Shown one piece after another: positions 34,882-42,900 of a DNA stretch of 45,321 bases (its first letter is position 1; the number at the start of each line of letters is the position of its first letter). Source of the stretch: Clostridium ihumii AP5 (lineage in GTDB: Bacteria; Bacillota; Clostridia; Clostridiales; Clostridiaceae); contig NZ_CCAT010000048.1 of NCBI RefSeq assembly GCF_000612845.1, positions 1 through 45,321 on the forward strand, in the 5' to 3' direction. The translations under genes were made by a program, and so were the position numbers. The notes below the pieces were generated by a model. The model was not told the origin of the DNA. It searched no databases and worked only from the letters and a program-made list of their open reading frames with translations.

Positions 34882-35553
34882 TTATTCCTCCAATCTATAT
34901 CCAACTCGTCTAATAGTAGTAATTTTCACATTGGAATTTAAATGAGACAATTTTTTTCTTAAAAAAGATATATAAACTTCAATATTATTATGTTCAACTT
35001 CAGATTCAAAGCCCCAAAGTTTAGTTATTAAGTCATCTTTACTTACTACAATTTTAGGTCTTTGCATAAAATATTTTAGAATTTCAAATTCTTTTAAAGT
35101 CAGTGTCAATGAATTATCATACACTATCATTTCATATGTAGCTAAATTTAAATTTATATCACTAAATTTAAGTATGTTTTCATTAACAAATTCACCATTT
35201 CTTCTTGTAACAGCTCTTAATCTTGCAAGCAATTCATCTGGTGAAAATGGCTTTGGCAAATAATCATCAGCACCAGAATCAAGACCTATAATTTTGTCTT
35301 CTATGCTACCTTTAGCTGTAAGCAAAATTACAGGTGTAGAGATATCTTTTTTTCTAATTTCTTTTAAAACATCTAATCCATTTAATTTTGGAAGCATAAT
35401 ATCTAAAATTATTACATCATAAACATCTGTAAGTGCATATATAAGCCCATCTTCACCATCAAACACAGCATCAACAGAATACTTGTTTTTAACAAGGATT
35501 TGCTTTAATGCTTCAGAAAGTTGTATTTCATCTTCTATTAGTAATATTCTCAT
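34882..35553 (-). CDS. OmpR/PhoB-family response regulator
   Basis: The 223-residue protein has a receiver domain with Glu7/Asp8, phospho-acceptor Asp51 (VIILDIMLPK), Thr in LLTAKG and Lys in LPKPFSP. A winged-helix output domain follows (LTLKEFEILKYFMQRP, then NNIEVYISFLRKKL and ITTIRRVGYRLEE). It is first in the operon, with the kinase following directly. It has its own start region, separated from the upstream DUF4956 gene by a terminator. A GAGG site lies before the ATG on the minus strand. Confidence 0.93.
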   Translation of the reverse strand: MRILLIEDEIQLSEALKQILVKNKYSVDAVFDGEDGLIYALTDVYDVIILDIMLPKLNGLDVLKEIRKKDISTPVILLTAKGSIEDKIIGLDSGADDYLPKPFSPDELLARLRAVTRRNGEFVNENILKFSDINLNLATYEMIVYDNSLTLTLKEFEILKYFMQRPKIVVSKDDLITKLWGFESEVEHNNIEVYISFLRKKLSHLNSNVKITTIRRVGYRLEE

Positions 35554-35642
35554 CTAAATCACCTCATAACATATAATATATACAGTTTCAATTTTTATAA
35601 TTAGATTTTAACATTTTAACCTTAAATGAAAATTAATTTATA

Positions 35643-35682
35643 AAAAAATCCCTGAATATATTTTAATAATACATTCAAGGAT
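35643..35682 (-). terminator. Terminator of the VTC-DUF4956 operon
   Basis: On the minus strand, ATCCTTGAATGTAT pairs with ATATATTCAGGGAT (some G-T pairs) and is followed by T6. It separates the DUF4956 gene from the regulator gene. Confidence 0.85.
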
Positions 35683-35687
35683 GGAGG

Positions 35688-36377
35688 TTAGCCATATATT
35701 TTTTCTTCAAAACCATTAAAAGTTAAACTAATATTTAAATTACCATTTCTAGAGCGTAGTGAATCTAAAAACTCTTTTTGATTTATATCTTCTTTTAAAT
35801 AAATCATGTAACTAAGTTCAAATAATGCTCCAAAATCTCTAGTTCTTACCTTTTGCATTTCATGGAAAGTAGTATAAGTATTTAATATATCTTCAAAAAT
35901 GTCTTCATAGTTTAATTCTTCAGGAATAGTAATTTTGAGTTGCATAATCTTACCATTAGGTGCAGCAAATTTTGTTACAGAAAGAACAAACATTAAAAGA
36001 CAAAGTATAGTTGTAAATATTACAGCATATCCAATATAACCCATACCACATGTAAGTCCTACAGCTAAAGTAAAGAATACATAAGAAATATCTTTTGGAT
36101 CGCCAGGGGCACTTCTAAAACGAATAATTGAAAATGCACCAGCTAAACTAAATGCTCTAGCAACATTATTTCCAACAAGTAGTATTATAATTGAAATTAT
36201 AACAGGTAACATTATTAATGTAATTGTAAAACCTTGATTATACCCATTTTTTTTATTAGTTTTCATATATACAATACTAATTACTAAACCAAGTATAATA
36301 GAGGAAGCTATAATTATTAGTGCGTTAGCCAGGGTAAACGATTCTCCTGTAGTTGATGATATTAGTGTATTTAACAT
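35688..36377 (-). CDS. DUF4956 membrane protein
   Basis: The 229-residue protein has four predicted membrane segments in the first about 135 residues and a cytoplasmic C-terminal domain. The signature segment ARAFSLAGAFSIIRFRSA, followed by PGDPKDISYVFF, is the DUF4956 hallmark. The function is unknown, but the gene is regularly found beside VTC-domain genes. The start lies 7 bp inside the VTC gene's 3' end, with AAAGGAGAA upstream, so the two are coupled. A role as membrane partner for polymer synthesis or export is inference. Confidence 0.9.
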   Translation of the reverse strand: MLNTLISSTTGESFTLANALIIIASSIILGLVISIVYMKTNKKNGYNQGFTITLIMLPVIISIIILLVGNNVARAFSLAGAFSIIRFRSAPGDPKDISYVFFTLAVGLTCGMGYIGYAVIFTTILCLLMFVLSVTKFAAPNGKIMQLKITIPEELNYEDIFEDILNTYTTFHEMQKVRTRDFGALFELSYMIYLKEDINQKEFLDSLRSRNGNLNISLTFNGFEEKIYG

Positions 36378-37123
36378 ATTGCTTTTCTCCTTTCAACAAT
36401 GCCATATCTTTTTTTATAAGAATAATCCATATACTCATTTCCGTACTTTGAAAAATGTGTATTATATATTTCTAGTTCAGAAAGTATTTTAGTAAACCAC
36501 ACAGGGATTGCTCCCAAAAACTTAACTTCCATAAGATATTTATTTGTTCCTAAAATATCATTTCCAAAACACCCCTCTTCTAGGGACAAATAATCACGTC
36601 GTGTTAATATTTTAGAATCAAAGGTTATTCTAAAATCTCTATCATCTTTTGCAAACAAGGCATTTCTTGTATAAGCAATATAAACTTTAGGTTTAACTTT
36701 ATTTTTGCTAAGATAATATTCAATCTCCCGTATAACTTGATTATTTATATAATCATTAGTAATAGGTGGTTTTCCAGATTCTAAAAAATCGTAAGCTTCT
36801 TTAAGTGTAAGAACTACTCTACGCTTGCTGACAATCCCATTAATCTTCTTTTTTAATTCAAGGAAAACTTTACTATTTAAATTAGTAGGATTTGTGTAAG
36901 TTCTTAATCTAAGTTTTTCCTTATAATAAGGACTTGCAATGGAATGACGTATTACATCATCAGTATCTGTATCATAATATATATTGAAAATATCATATGT
37001 TTTAGAAAGTTTACAATATTCATCTTGTGTCATATAAGGTTCTAATTTCAAAAGCAAATTATCATATTCAGTTTGGTTTAATATAAATTTTTTTTCAAAA
37101 CGTTTAAAAGATTTTATAGCCAT
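36371..37123 (-). CDS. VTC-domain protein (polyphosphate polymerase-like)
   Basis: The 250-residue cytoplasmic protein is of the triphosphate-tunnel type. Strands with alternating basic and acidic residues line the tunnel: RFEKKFIL at the start, YYKEKLRLRTY, FLELKKKINGIVSKRR with the likely catalytic Lys, VYIAYTRNAL, FRITFDSKILTRR and YLMEVKF. This matches the VTC domain (PF09359) of the yeast Vtc4 polyphosphate polymerase, without the SPX domain. It is the first gene of a two-gene operon, with GGGAGG before the ATG. Bacterial activity of such stand-alone domains is largely inferred. Confidence 0.9.
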   Translation of the reverse strand: MAIKSFKRFEKKFILNQTEYDNLLLKLEPYMTQDEYCKLSKTYDIFNIYYDTDTDDVIRHSIASPYYKEKLRLRTYTNPTNLNSKVFLELKKKINGIVSKRRVVLTLKEAYDFLESGKPPITNDYINNQVIREIEYYLSKNKVKPKVYIAYTRNALFAKDDRDFRITFDSKILTRRDYLSLEEGCFGNDILGTNKYLMEVKFLGAIPVWFTKILSELEIYNTHFSKYGNEYMDYSYKKRYGIVERRKAIC

Positions 37124-37377
37124 AAGTATTTACCTCCCATAAAAGTTGTTTTCGTTTCTATGAGTAAATTATAAAATTATAAGCTTAAACAAATCTTAAA
37201 TTAAAAAACAAATTTTAAATAATGATAAAAACTTTAAAAGCTAAACTTAAAACACTATAAAAATAAAGCACATAACAGATTTTAAACTTTATATGAATAA
37301 AAATTTAAAAGTATTTACTTAAATGTAAAAAAGTGATAAAGTCAAAACATAAAGTTTATTAAAAGGAGGTCATTGTA
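37124..37377. other. Divergent promoter interval with a candidate promoter for the 21-codon unit
   Basis: TTTACT (37314-37319), a 17-bp spacer and TAAAGT (37337-37342) form a plausible promoter for the small unit. The minus-strand side serves the VTC gene. The rest is A-rich with no other structure noticed. Confidence 0.5.
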
Positions 37378-37443
37378 ATGAAAAGATTAATATATATAAG
37401 CAAATTTAATAATATTTTAAATGACCTTGATTATAAATTTTAA
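37378..37443 (+). CDS. Candidate 21-residue peptide gene
   Basis: Twenty-one codons (MKRLIYISKFNN, then ILNDLDYKF) begin at an ATG eight bases behind AAAGGAGG, an excellent ribosome-binding site, and end just before a hairpin terminator. A promoter-like pair lies upstream. The peptide is slightly amphipathic, with no leader-type amino acid run and no membrane span. It could be a signalling peptide, a small regulator, or a translated leader of the M16 protease gene. I recognise no homologue. Confidence 0.5.
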   Translation: MKRLIYISKFNNILNDLDYKF

Positions 37444-37462
37444 AAATTTTTATTTGATATTT

Positions 37463-37496
37463 TAAGTCATAGGGTAATTTAAACTCTATGGCTTTT
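37463..37496 (+). terminator. Hairpin terminator behind the 21-codon ORF
   Basis: Arms AGTCATAGGGT / ACTCTATGGCT (G-T pairs included), loop AATTTAA, followed by TTTTTAT. It lies 40 bp before the M16 gene start, so it ends the small unit or attenuates the protease gene. Confidence 0.75.
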
Positions 37497-37533
37497 TATA
37501 TTGTTTTAGAAATGATGGGGGAGATGATTTAAT

Positions 37534-40470
37534 ATGAATTTTAAAGTCGATGAAATGTATCATGGTTTTAAATTATTAAGAGAAGAAAAAATTTGTGAAG
37601 CACAATCTATAGCTAGAGTGTTCGAACATGTTAAAAGTGGGGCTAGACTATTACATTTAGCAAATGAAGATGATAATAAATTATTTTCTATAGGCTTTAG
37701 GACAACTCCTACAGACAGCACAGGTGTTGCTCATATTTTGGAGCATTCTGTACTTTGTGGATCAAGAAAGTTTAAAGCAAAAGACCCATTTGGTGATATA
37801 GAAAAAAGTTCATTAAATACTTTCTTAAATGCTATGACATACACAGATAAAACAATTTATCCTGTTTCAAGTAGAAATCACAAGGATTTTATGAATTTAA
37901 TGGATGTGTATTTAGATGCAGTTTTACATCCAAGAATATATGAAAATCATGAGATATTACGTCAAGAAGGTTGGCGTTATGAAATTGATTCAAATACTAA
38001 TAAATTATGTTATAAAGGTGTAGTTTATAGTGAAATGCAAGGGGCTGTATCTTCACCAGAAGAAGTAATGGCAAGCAAAATATATAGTTCATTATTTCCA
38101 AATACAACATATGAATTTGTTTCAGGTGGAGCACCAGAAGATATTCCTAAATTAACACAAGAACAATTTGAAAAATTCCATAGTAAATATTATCATCCAA
38201 CTAATAGTTATATATTCTTATATGGCAATCAAGACTTAGATAATTGTCTAAAATTTATAAATGAAGAGTATCTTGATGAATTTGATAGAATAGAAATTCC
38301 GTCTTGTATAGAAGATACTAAGATTTTTACTAATATTGAGGAGCAAATAGTAGAATATTCTATTAGTGAAGAAGATGATGACAAAAATAAATCTTTCTTA
38401 GCATTAAACTTTGCTTTTGGAGAAACAAAAAATGGAGAAGATTATTTAGCATATCAAATACTTTACGATATGCTTATAGAATCTAGTGCATCGCCGATTA
38501 AAGAAGCTTTACTTAAAGTAGGTATAGGAGAATGCATAATAGATATAGATGAAATGAATATGGACCCAACTAAGAAAATGTTATTTCCAATAGTAATAAA
38601 AAATGCTGATGGAGATAAAAAGGATGAATTTAAAGAAATTATATTCAATACTTTAAAGGGACTTGTTGAAGATGGCATAGATAAGGATAAATTAAAAGCA
38701 TCTATAAATACATTAGAATTTGCACTACGTGAAGCAGACCCTTGGCAAATTGCTAACAAAGGAATTGAATATAATCAAAGAGTGTTGAATAGTTGGTTAT
38801 ACGATGGTGATCCATTAACACATTTAAAATATGAAGAGAATCTTAATAAAATAAAAAATGCTATAAATGATGGATATTTTGAAAAATTTATAGAAAACAA
38901 TATGATTAACAATAAACACTGCTCATTAGTAGTTTTAAATCCTAAAAAAGGATTAGAAGTAGATAAAAATAGATTATTAGAAGAAAAACTAGAAAATTAT
39001 AAGAATAGTTTAAGTGAAGAAGAATTAGAAAAGCTTATGGAAAGAAATGAAAAATTACATCAAGCTCAATTAAGAGAAGATACAGAAGAAGAAAAAAATA
39101 CTTTACCTAAATTACCTATGGAAGAAATAGATAGAAAAGCAGAGAAGATACCGAGTGAAGTAATTAAAAATAAGGATTATACATTAATAAAAACTAATTT
39201 AAAAACTAATAAAATTGCATATATAAATTTCTTATTTGATGCTACATGTATTGATGAAGGCAATATTAATTATTTAGGGTTATTAAGTGATGTATTAGGT
39301 GAAATGGATACTAAAAAGAGAAATTATTCTAAGCTTATAACAGAAATTCAAAAAAATACTGGTGGAATACACTTTGAAAATGAAGTTTATACAGAAAAGA
39401 ATAATAGCATGGAATATTACCCTAAATTTACTATTAAATCAAAGGTTATTTCAAAAAATATAAGTATATTATTAGAATTAATTAAAGAAATAATATTTGA
39501 TACTAAGTTTGATGATAGTACAAGATTAAAACAAATTATTCAAGAGATAAAATCTAAACTTCAAATGAAATTAATAAATGCTGGACATGTAATTGGAATG
39601 AATAACGTATTATCAAAAGTTTCATGCAGCAGAGAGTATAGTGATAGGGTAACTGGTGCTTCATATTATAAATTTATATGCAATTTAGAAAATAACTTTG
39701 AAAATAATGTAGATGAAATTAAAAATAAACTTTCAAAGGTTTATAAAACTATATTTAACAAAAATAATTTAATTGTATCTATAGTTGGAGAAAATGGTGA
39801 AAGTGATAGATTAACATCTAATATAAACACAATTTTAGATAGTATGAATGATAGCAAATATGAACCTTTTAAATTAGAAGAGAAAAAAGGCAAGGATATT
39901 GAAGGAATAATAACTGCTAGTAATGTACAATATGTCATAAAAGGATTTAACTTTGCAAAACTTGGATATAAGTATTCAGGCAATCTAAATGTACTTGAAA
40001 ATATACTAGAAAATGAATATTTATATCCTATGGTTCGTCTTCAAGGTGGTGCATATGGTTGTTACATGAATATAGATAAAAATGGAAATATGGCATTTTT
40101 CTCTTACAGAGATCCAAGTCTTACAAAAACAATAGATGTTTATAATGAAACTTATAAATTTATAGATAAAATAGATTTCAAAAAAGATGATATGGATAAA
40201 TTTATAATTGGAACAATAGGTAGAGTTTATGAACCACTAACATTATCACAAAAAGGTGAGAAGGCAGTTAGTAATTATATTTGTAATGTAACTTATGAAG
40301 ATACACAAAGAGAAAAAGATGAAATTTTAAATACAACACTTGATGAAATGAAAGAATACACAAATATGATTAAAGAAGGCATGAATGAAAATTACTGTAC
40401 AGTAGTAGGTAATGAAAGCAAAATTAAAGAAAACTCATCTATATTTAATAAAATAGAAAAGCTAATATAA
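37534..40470 (+). CDS. M16C-family zinc metalloprotease (presequence-protease-like)
   Basis: The 978-residue peptidase is of the full-length two-lobed type. The inverted zinc motif HILEH lies at residues 67-71 (His67, Glu70, His71). The distal zinc-ligand Glu lies in VVYSEMQGAVSS near 168. An M16C-associated central domain (Glu-rich linker about 490-550) and two inactive lobes follow. Relatives degrade short peptides inside a closed chamber. No signal peptide is seen, so it is probably cytoplasmic. GGGGGAGATG precedes the ATG. It is a single gene with its own terminator. Confidence 0.93.
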   Translation: MNFKVDEMYHGFKLLREEKICEAQSIARVFEHVKSGARLLHLANEDDNKLFSIGFRTTPTDSTGVAHILEHSVLCGSRKFKAKDPFGDIEKSSLNTFLNAMTYTDKTIYPVSSRNHKDFMNLMDVYLDAVLHPRIYENHEILRQEGWRYEIDSNTNKLCYKGVVYSEMQGAVSSPEEVMASKIYSSLFPNTTYEFVSGGAPEDIPKLTQEQFEKFHSKYYHPTNSYIFLYGNQDLDNCLKFINEEYLDEFDRIEIPSCIEDTKIFTNIEEQIVEYSISEEDDDKNKSFLALNFAFGETKNGEDYLAYQILYDMLIESSASPIKEALLKVGIGECIIDIDEMNMDPTKKMLFPIVIKNADGDKKDEFKEIIFNTLKGLVEDGIDKDKLKASINTLEFALREADPWQIANKGIEYNQRVLNSWLYDGDPLTHLKYEENLNKIKNAINDGYFEKFIENNMINNKHCSLVVLNPKKGLEVDKNRLLEEKLENYKNSLSEEELEKLMERNEKLHQAQLREDTEEEKNTLPKLPMEEIDRKAEKIPSEVIKNKDYTLIKTNLKTNKIAYINFLFDATCIDEGNINYLGLLSDVLGEMDTKKRNYSKLITEIQKNTGGIHFENEVYTEKNNSMEYYPKFTIKSKVISKNISILLELIKEIIFDTKFDDSTRLKQIIQEIKSKLQMKLINAGHVIGMNNVLSKVSCSREYSDRVTGASYYKFICNLENNFENNVDEIKNKLSKVYKTIFNKNNLIVSIVGENGESDRLTSNINTILDSMNDSKYEPFKLEEKKGKDIEGIITASNVQYVIKGFNFAKLGYKYSGNLNVLENILENEYLYPMVRLQGGAYGCYMNIDKNGNMAFFSYRDPSLTKTIDVYNETYKFIDKIDFKKDDMDKFIIGTIGRVYEPLTLSQKGEKAVSNYICNVTYEDTQREKDEILNTTLDEMKEYTNMIKEGMNENYCTVVGNESKIKENSSIFNKIEKLI

Positions 40471-40516
40471 AAAATTAAGGCATCCATTTATATGAAGAAT
40501 GGATGTCTTAATTTTA
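40471..40516 (+). terminator. Terminator of the M16 protease gene
   Basis: Arms AAAATTAAGGCATCCATT and the near-complement beginning AATGGATG form an 18-bp stem with one G-T pair, then a T-containing tail. Confidence 0.88.
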
Positions 40517-40762
40517 TAAATTAAAACAAAATATGATAGTTATTATAAAACAAATATTTATAAATATTGTAGTATAAAGAATGAATTGTTTATACTTAGT
40601 GTTTTTAAATCGTTTAAAAAGAATTAGACTATTAAGAAGTATAAATATAAATAGGAAAATTAGATATTTTAATATGAAAATCACCACCTTGATGAGAATA
40701 TATACTAATTGTGTCATAAATACATATATTAGTAAATGAAATACTAACAAAAAACCTCTCAA
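40514..40762 (-). CDS. Possible small hydrophobic membrane protein (weak)
   Basis: An open frame of up to 82 residues has two or three very hydrophobic stretches and a basic loop KRFKNTKYK between them, as expected for a two-span membrane protein. Against it, the first ATG lies inside the terminator of the upstream gene, and the internal ATG at about residue 16 has no ribosome-binding site. The only good site (AAGGTGGTG) is followed by no standard start codon. It could be a decayed or non-coding AT-rich stretch. Confidence 0.3.
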   Translation of the reverse strand: MRGFLLVFHLLIYVFMTQLVYILIKVVIFILKYLIFLFIFILLNSLILFKRFKNTKYKQFILYTTIFINICFIITIIFCFNL

Positions 40763-40782
40763 TATATTATGAGAGGTTTTTT
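40749..40782 (-). terminator. Terminator of the His-rich small gene
   Basis: A perfect 12-bp stem AAAAAACCTCTC / GAGAGGTTTTTT lies just past the stop of the gene at 40786. Confidence 0.9.
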
Positions 40783-40785
40783 GTA

Positions 40786-41091
40786 TTATTTATTTATCCA
40801 GTCAATTACTCCAGGAGTTAAAGATGCAACATTTTCTTTATCTACTTTAGTAACAAAAATTGTATCATCTTCTTCAACGAATTCTTTAAGCTTTTCTAAA
40901 ATTTCATTAGCACTTAAATCTGTTTTAACTAAAAAGCTAGTAGGCATAAAATGTGCCCAAGAACCTAATGCTTTTATGTTACCAGTAATTGCATAATCGT
41001 CACGATGATGATGGTGATGTTCATGGCTATCTCCACATCCACAAGAATGAGATTCTTCTTTTAAATAATAAGTAATTGTATAAATTGACAT
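40786..41091 (-). CDS. Cas2/SinR-like ferredoxin-fold small protein with His/Cys-rich insertion
   Basis: The 101-residue protein starts MSIYTITYYL and continues, after an insertion, with IKALGSWAHFMPTSFLVKTDLSANEI and a DDTIFVTKVDKE strand. This is the beta-alpha-beta pattern of the small SinR-annotated/Cas2-like family, as I recall it. Between the first strand and helix lies an insertion with Cys17, Cys19, His15, His23 and His25-29 (SHSCGCGDSHEHHHHH), a likely metal-binding loop. ATG 41091 is preferred over 41109, because AAGGTAGG lies between them. It is a single gene with its own terminator, with no cas gene near. Function not established. Confidence 0.75.
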   Translation of the reverse strand: MSIYTITYYLKEESHSCGCGDSHEHHHHHRDDYAITGNIKALGSWAHFMPTSFLVKTDLSANEILEKLKEFVEEDDTIFVTKVDKENVASLTPGVIDWINK

Positions 41092-41131
41092 AATTCTACC
41101 TACCTTCATTGTTAATTTAATTGAAAATTAA

Positions 41132-41446
41132 AAATTGAGAATTGAAAGTGACCAGTAAAACTGAGTTTATAGGTATTTCTATTCTTAAATGTTATTATAA
41201 CCTTTATAGGCGAGAATTAATTCTTGCCAAACGTCACTTGAATATATTTTTAAAAAATATTTATACTCAAATCAAGGACAGCCAAGATTAAAAATTCAGC
41301 TACCAAACTGATATAGATTTTATCTACAAAGAAAAAGTAAAATGTGCCAATTCACTTGTAGGAAAGGCTTCAACCTTGCCTAGTCACATTTGGATATATT
41401 ACTTTCTAATTTCTATATAACATTTTAATTTCCGAGTTCTCAATTT
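41132..41446. repeat. Possible decayed repeat element bounded by AAATTGAGAA inverted repeats
   Basis: AAATTGAGAA (41132-41141) and its complement TTCTCAATTT (41437-41446) bracket about 305 bp that hold three family-B palindromes: 41204-41233 (GGCGAGAATTAATTCTTGCC), 41276-41304 (GCCAAGATTAAAAATTCAGC) and 41355-41383 (TGTAGGAAAGG then CTTCAACCTTGCC). The rest of the gene-free stretch up to the MarR gene is described under the operators below. Confidence 0.55.
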
Positions 41447-41551
41447 AAATAAGATTAATTTAATCTTCTAGCTTGTTTACCTAAATATATAATAATATAT
41501 ATTTCAGATAAAAGCTATACATTATCACAAAATAATGATAATTATTTTCAA

Positions 41552-41591
41552 TTACATTATTATAGTTGAAATTTCAACTATAATAATGTAA
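41552..41591. promoter_or_regulatory. Perfect 40-bp palindrome, likely MarR operator over a promoter
   Basis: The two 20-base halves are exact reverse complements. The centre is AGTTGAAATTTCAACT, and TATAAT (41579-41584) lies in one arm with its mirror in the other, so the operator overlaps possible -10 boxes in both directions. The MarR gene lies 48 bp downstream, suggesting autoregulation. Confidence 0.72.
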
Positions 41592-41606
41592 AATATAAAT
41601 TAATTA

Positions 41607-41622
41607 AGTTGAATATTCAACT
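41607..41622. promoter_or_regulatory. Second MarR operator-like palindrome
   Basis: AGTTGAATATTCAACT is a perfect 16-bp palindrome with the same half-site AGTTGAA as the centre of the 40-bp palindrome, ending five bases before the GAGGTGAT ribosome-binding site. Confidence 0.68.
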
Positions 41623-41638
41623 AAATGAGGTGATAATT

Positions 41639-42124
41639 ATTAAAAAATTAGAATGTGAGATATTAAGACAAATAGGTGCATTATCAAGAGCAATACATTA
41701 TATCAGTGATGAAAAATATAAAGAAATAAATTTGCAGAAAGGGCAATTTATATTTTTGACCCGTATATGTGAAAATCCAGGTATAAATCTTATTACTTTA
41801 TCAAATATGCTAAGAGTTGATAAAACAACTACTACAAAGGCAATTCAAAGATTAATTGATGGTGGATATGTAATAAAAGAAAAAAATGAAGAGGATAAAA
41901 GAGGATATAAACTAAAACCAACACAGGAAGCTATAAATATATATGATTTTTTAATTGAAGAAGAAAATAGAAATATAGAAGTTTGTTTTAGAAATTTTAA
42001 TGAAGAAGAAAAAACATTAGCTACTAATTTTATTAAAAGAATGGCTGAGAATACAAAAGATGATTGGAAATTTATGAAAAGAGAAAGGGAGTGCACTAAT
42101 GATAAGAAAAGCAAAAGAAGATGA
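41639..42124 (+). CDS. MarR-family transcriptional regulator with unusual ATT start
   Basis: The about 161-residue protein has the MarR winged-helix layout: an N-terminal helix, INLITLSNMLRVDKTTTTKAIQRLIDGGYV as the helix-turn-helix, and KNEEDKRGYKLKPTQE as the wing (the DxR motif is present). The only good ribosome-binding site, GAGGTGAT (41627-41634), is followed by ATT codons at 41636 and 41639 and no ATG/GTG/TTG at the right distance. The in-frame TTG at 41609 lies inside the operator palindrome, before the site. The 3' end overlaps the next gene by 26 bp. Two palindromes upstream suggest self-repression. Confidence 0.82.
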   Translation: MKKLECEILRQIGALSRAIHYISDEKYKEINLQKGQFIFLTRICENPGINLITLSNMLRVDKTTTTKAIQRLIDGGYVIKEKNEEDKRGYKLKPTQEAINIYDFLIEEENRNIEVCFRNFNEEEKTLATNFIKRMAENTKDDWKFMKRERECTNDKKSKRR

Positions 42125-42596
42125 TGTATTAAAAATAATGGAAATAATAAAATCTACAGTAAAAGAAATGAAAGGTTACAATAATACTCAATGGGACGAG
42201 AACTATCCAAGAGATATAGATTTTTTCAATGACATAAAAAATGGAGATTTGTATGTTGAAGAAATCGAAAACTCTATAAAAGGATTTGTATGTATAAACT
42301 ATGTTGAACCTAATGAATATAAAGATTTAAATTGGTCATCTAATGAAAAGTGTATGGTAATTCACAGAATGGCAGTGGATTCTAATTTTAGAAATAAAGG
42401 AGTAGGTAAAAAATTAATAAGTTTTGCTGAAGAATTAGCAAAGGAAAATAATATTAAATACATAAAAACTGATACATACTCAATAAATACAAAAATGAAT
42501 TCATTATTTTTAAAATGTGGGCTGAAGCTAATTGGTGAAATGAGTTTTTTAGGCAAAGAAAAACCATTCTACTGTTATGATAAAATTTTATATTAA
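42099..42596 (+). CDS. GNAT-family N-acetyltransferase
   Basis: The 165-residue protein has acetyl-CoA-binding motif A, MAVDSNFRNKGVGKKLI (about 90-106; pattern RxxGxG/A as NKGVG), and the preceding substrate strand IKGFVCINYVEP. The final strands carry LFLKCGLKLIGE. It begins 26 bp inside the MarR gene, so they form one transcript, and the acetyltransferase is the likely controlled function. The acyl acceptor cannot be told from sequence. Confidence 0.9.
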   Translation: MIRKAKEDDVLKIMEIIKSTVKEMKGYNNTQWDENYPRDIDFFNDIKNGDLYVEEIENSIKGFVCINYVEPNEYKDLNWSSNEKCMVIHRMAVDSNFRNKGVGKKLISFAEELAKENNIKYIKTDTYSINTKMNSLFLKCGLKLIGEMSFLGKEKPFYCYDKILY

Positions 42597-42605
42597 AAGT
42601 ATATT

Positions 42606-42637
42606 AAAAATTCACACTTAAAGGGTGTGAATTTTTT
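42606..42637 (+). terminator. Terminator of the MarR-GNAT operon
   Basis: Stem AAAATTCACAC / GTGTGAATTTT, loop TTAAAGG, then T's. Confidence 0.9.
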
Positions 42638-42655
42638 ATTATACAGGAATTTAAT

Positions 42656-42762
42656 TTTATGTAAAATGTTTACATAAAGGCTACATAAAATACACAGTAA
42701 TACAATGACAGTGTGAAATAATAATTATAAAGCAAATGTAATAATGTGAAAGTTATTACATT
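42656..42762. promoter_or_regulatory. Two TTACAT-type inverted repeats upstream of the ABC-2-like gene
   Basis: TTTATGTAAA, ATG and TTTACATAAA (42656-42678) form perfect 10-bp arms. AATGTAATAA (42735-42744) and TTATTACATT (42753-42762) form another 10-bp pair with an 8-base spacer. Both contain TGTAA / TTACA half-sites and lie in the 304-base interval before 42901, which otherwise holds only the GNAT terminator and GAGGTG. They are possible operators for an unknown regulator. Confidence 0.5.
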
Positions 42763-42900
42763 AATTTTATATGTAATTTTAATAAATATAAAGCATAGCA
42801 AGCACATAATTAGATTAAAAATTCATTTAAGTGGGGTGATTAAGTAAGCATAAAACTACATAAATAATTATATATTTAAATTTCAAGTGAGGTGTTTTAA

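Noticed and set aside
37561-40470. Antisense open frames within the M16 protease and other large genes
   Set aside because: They are shadows of AT-rich coding sequence, with no start signals or family resemblance.
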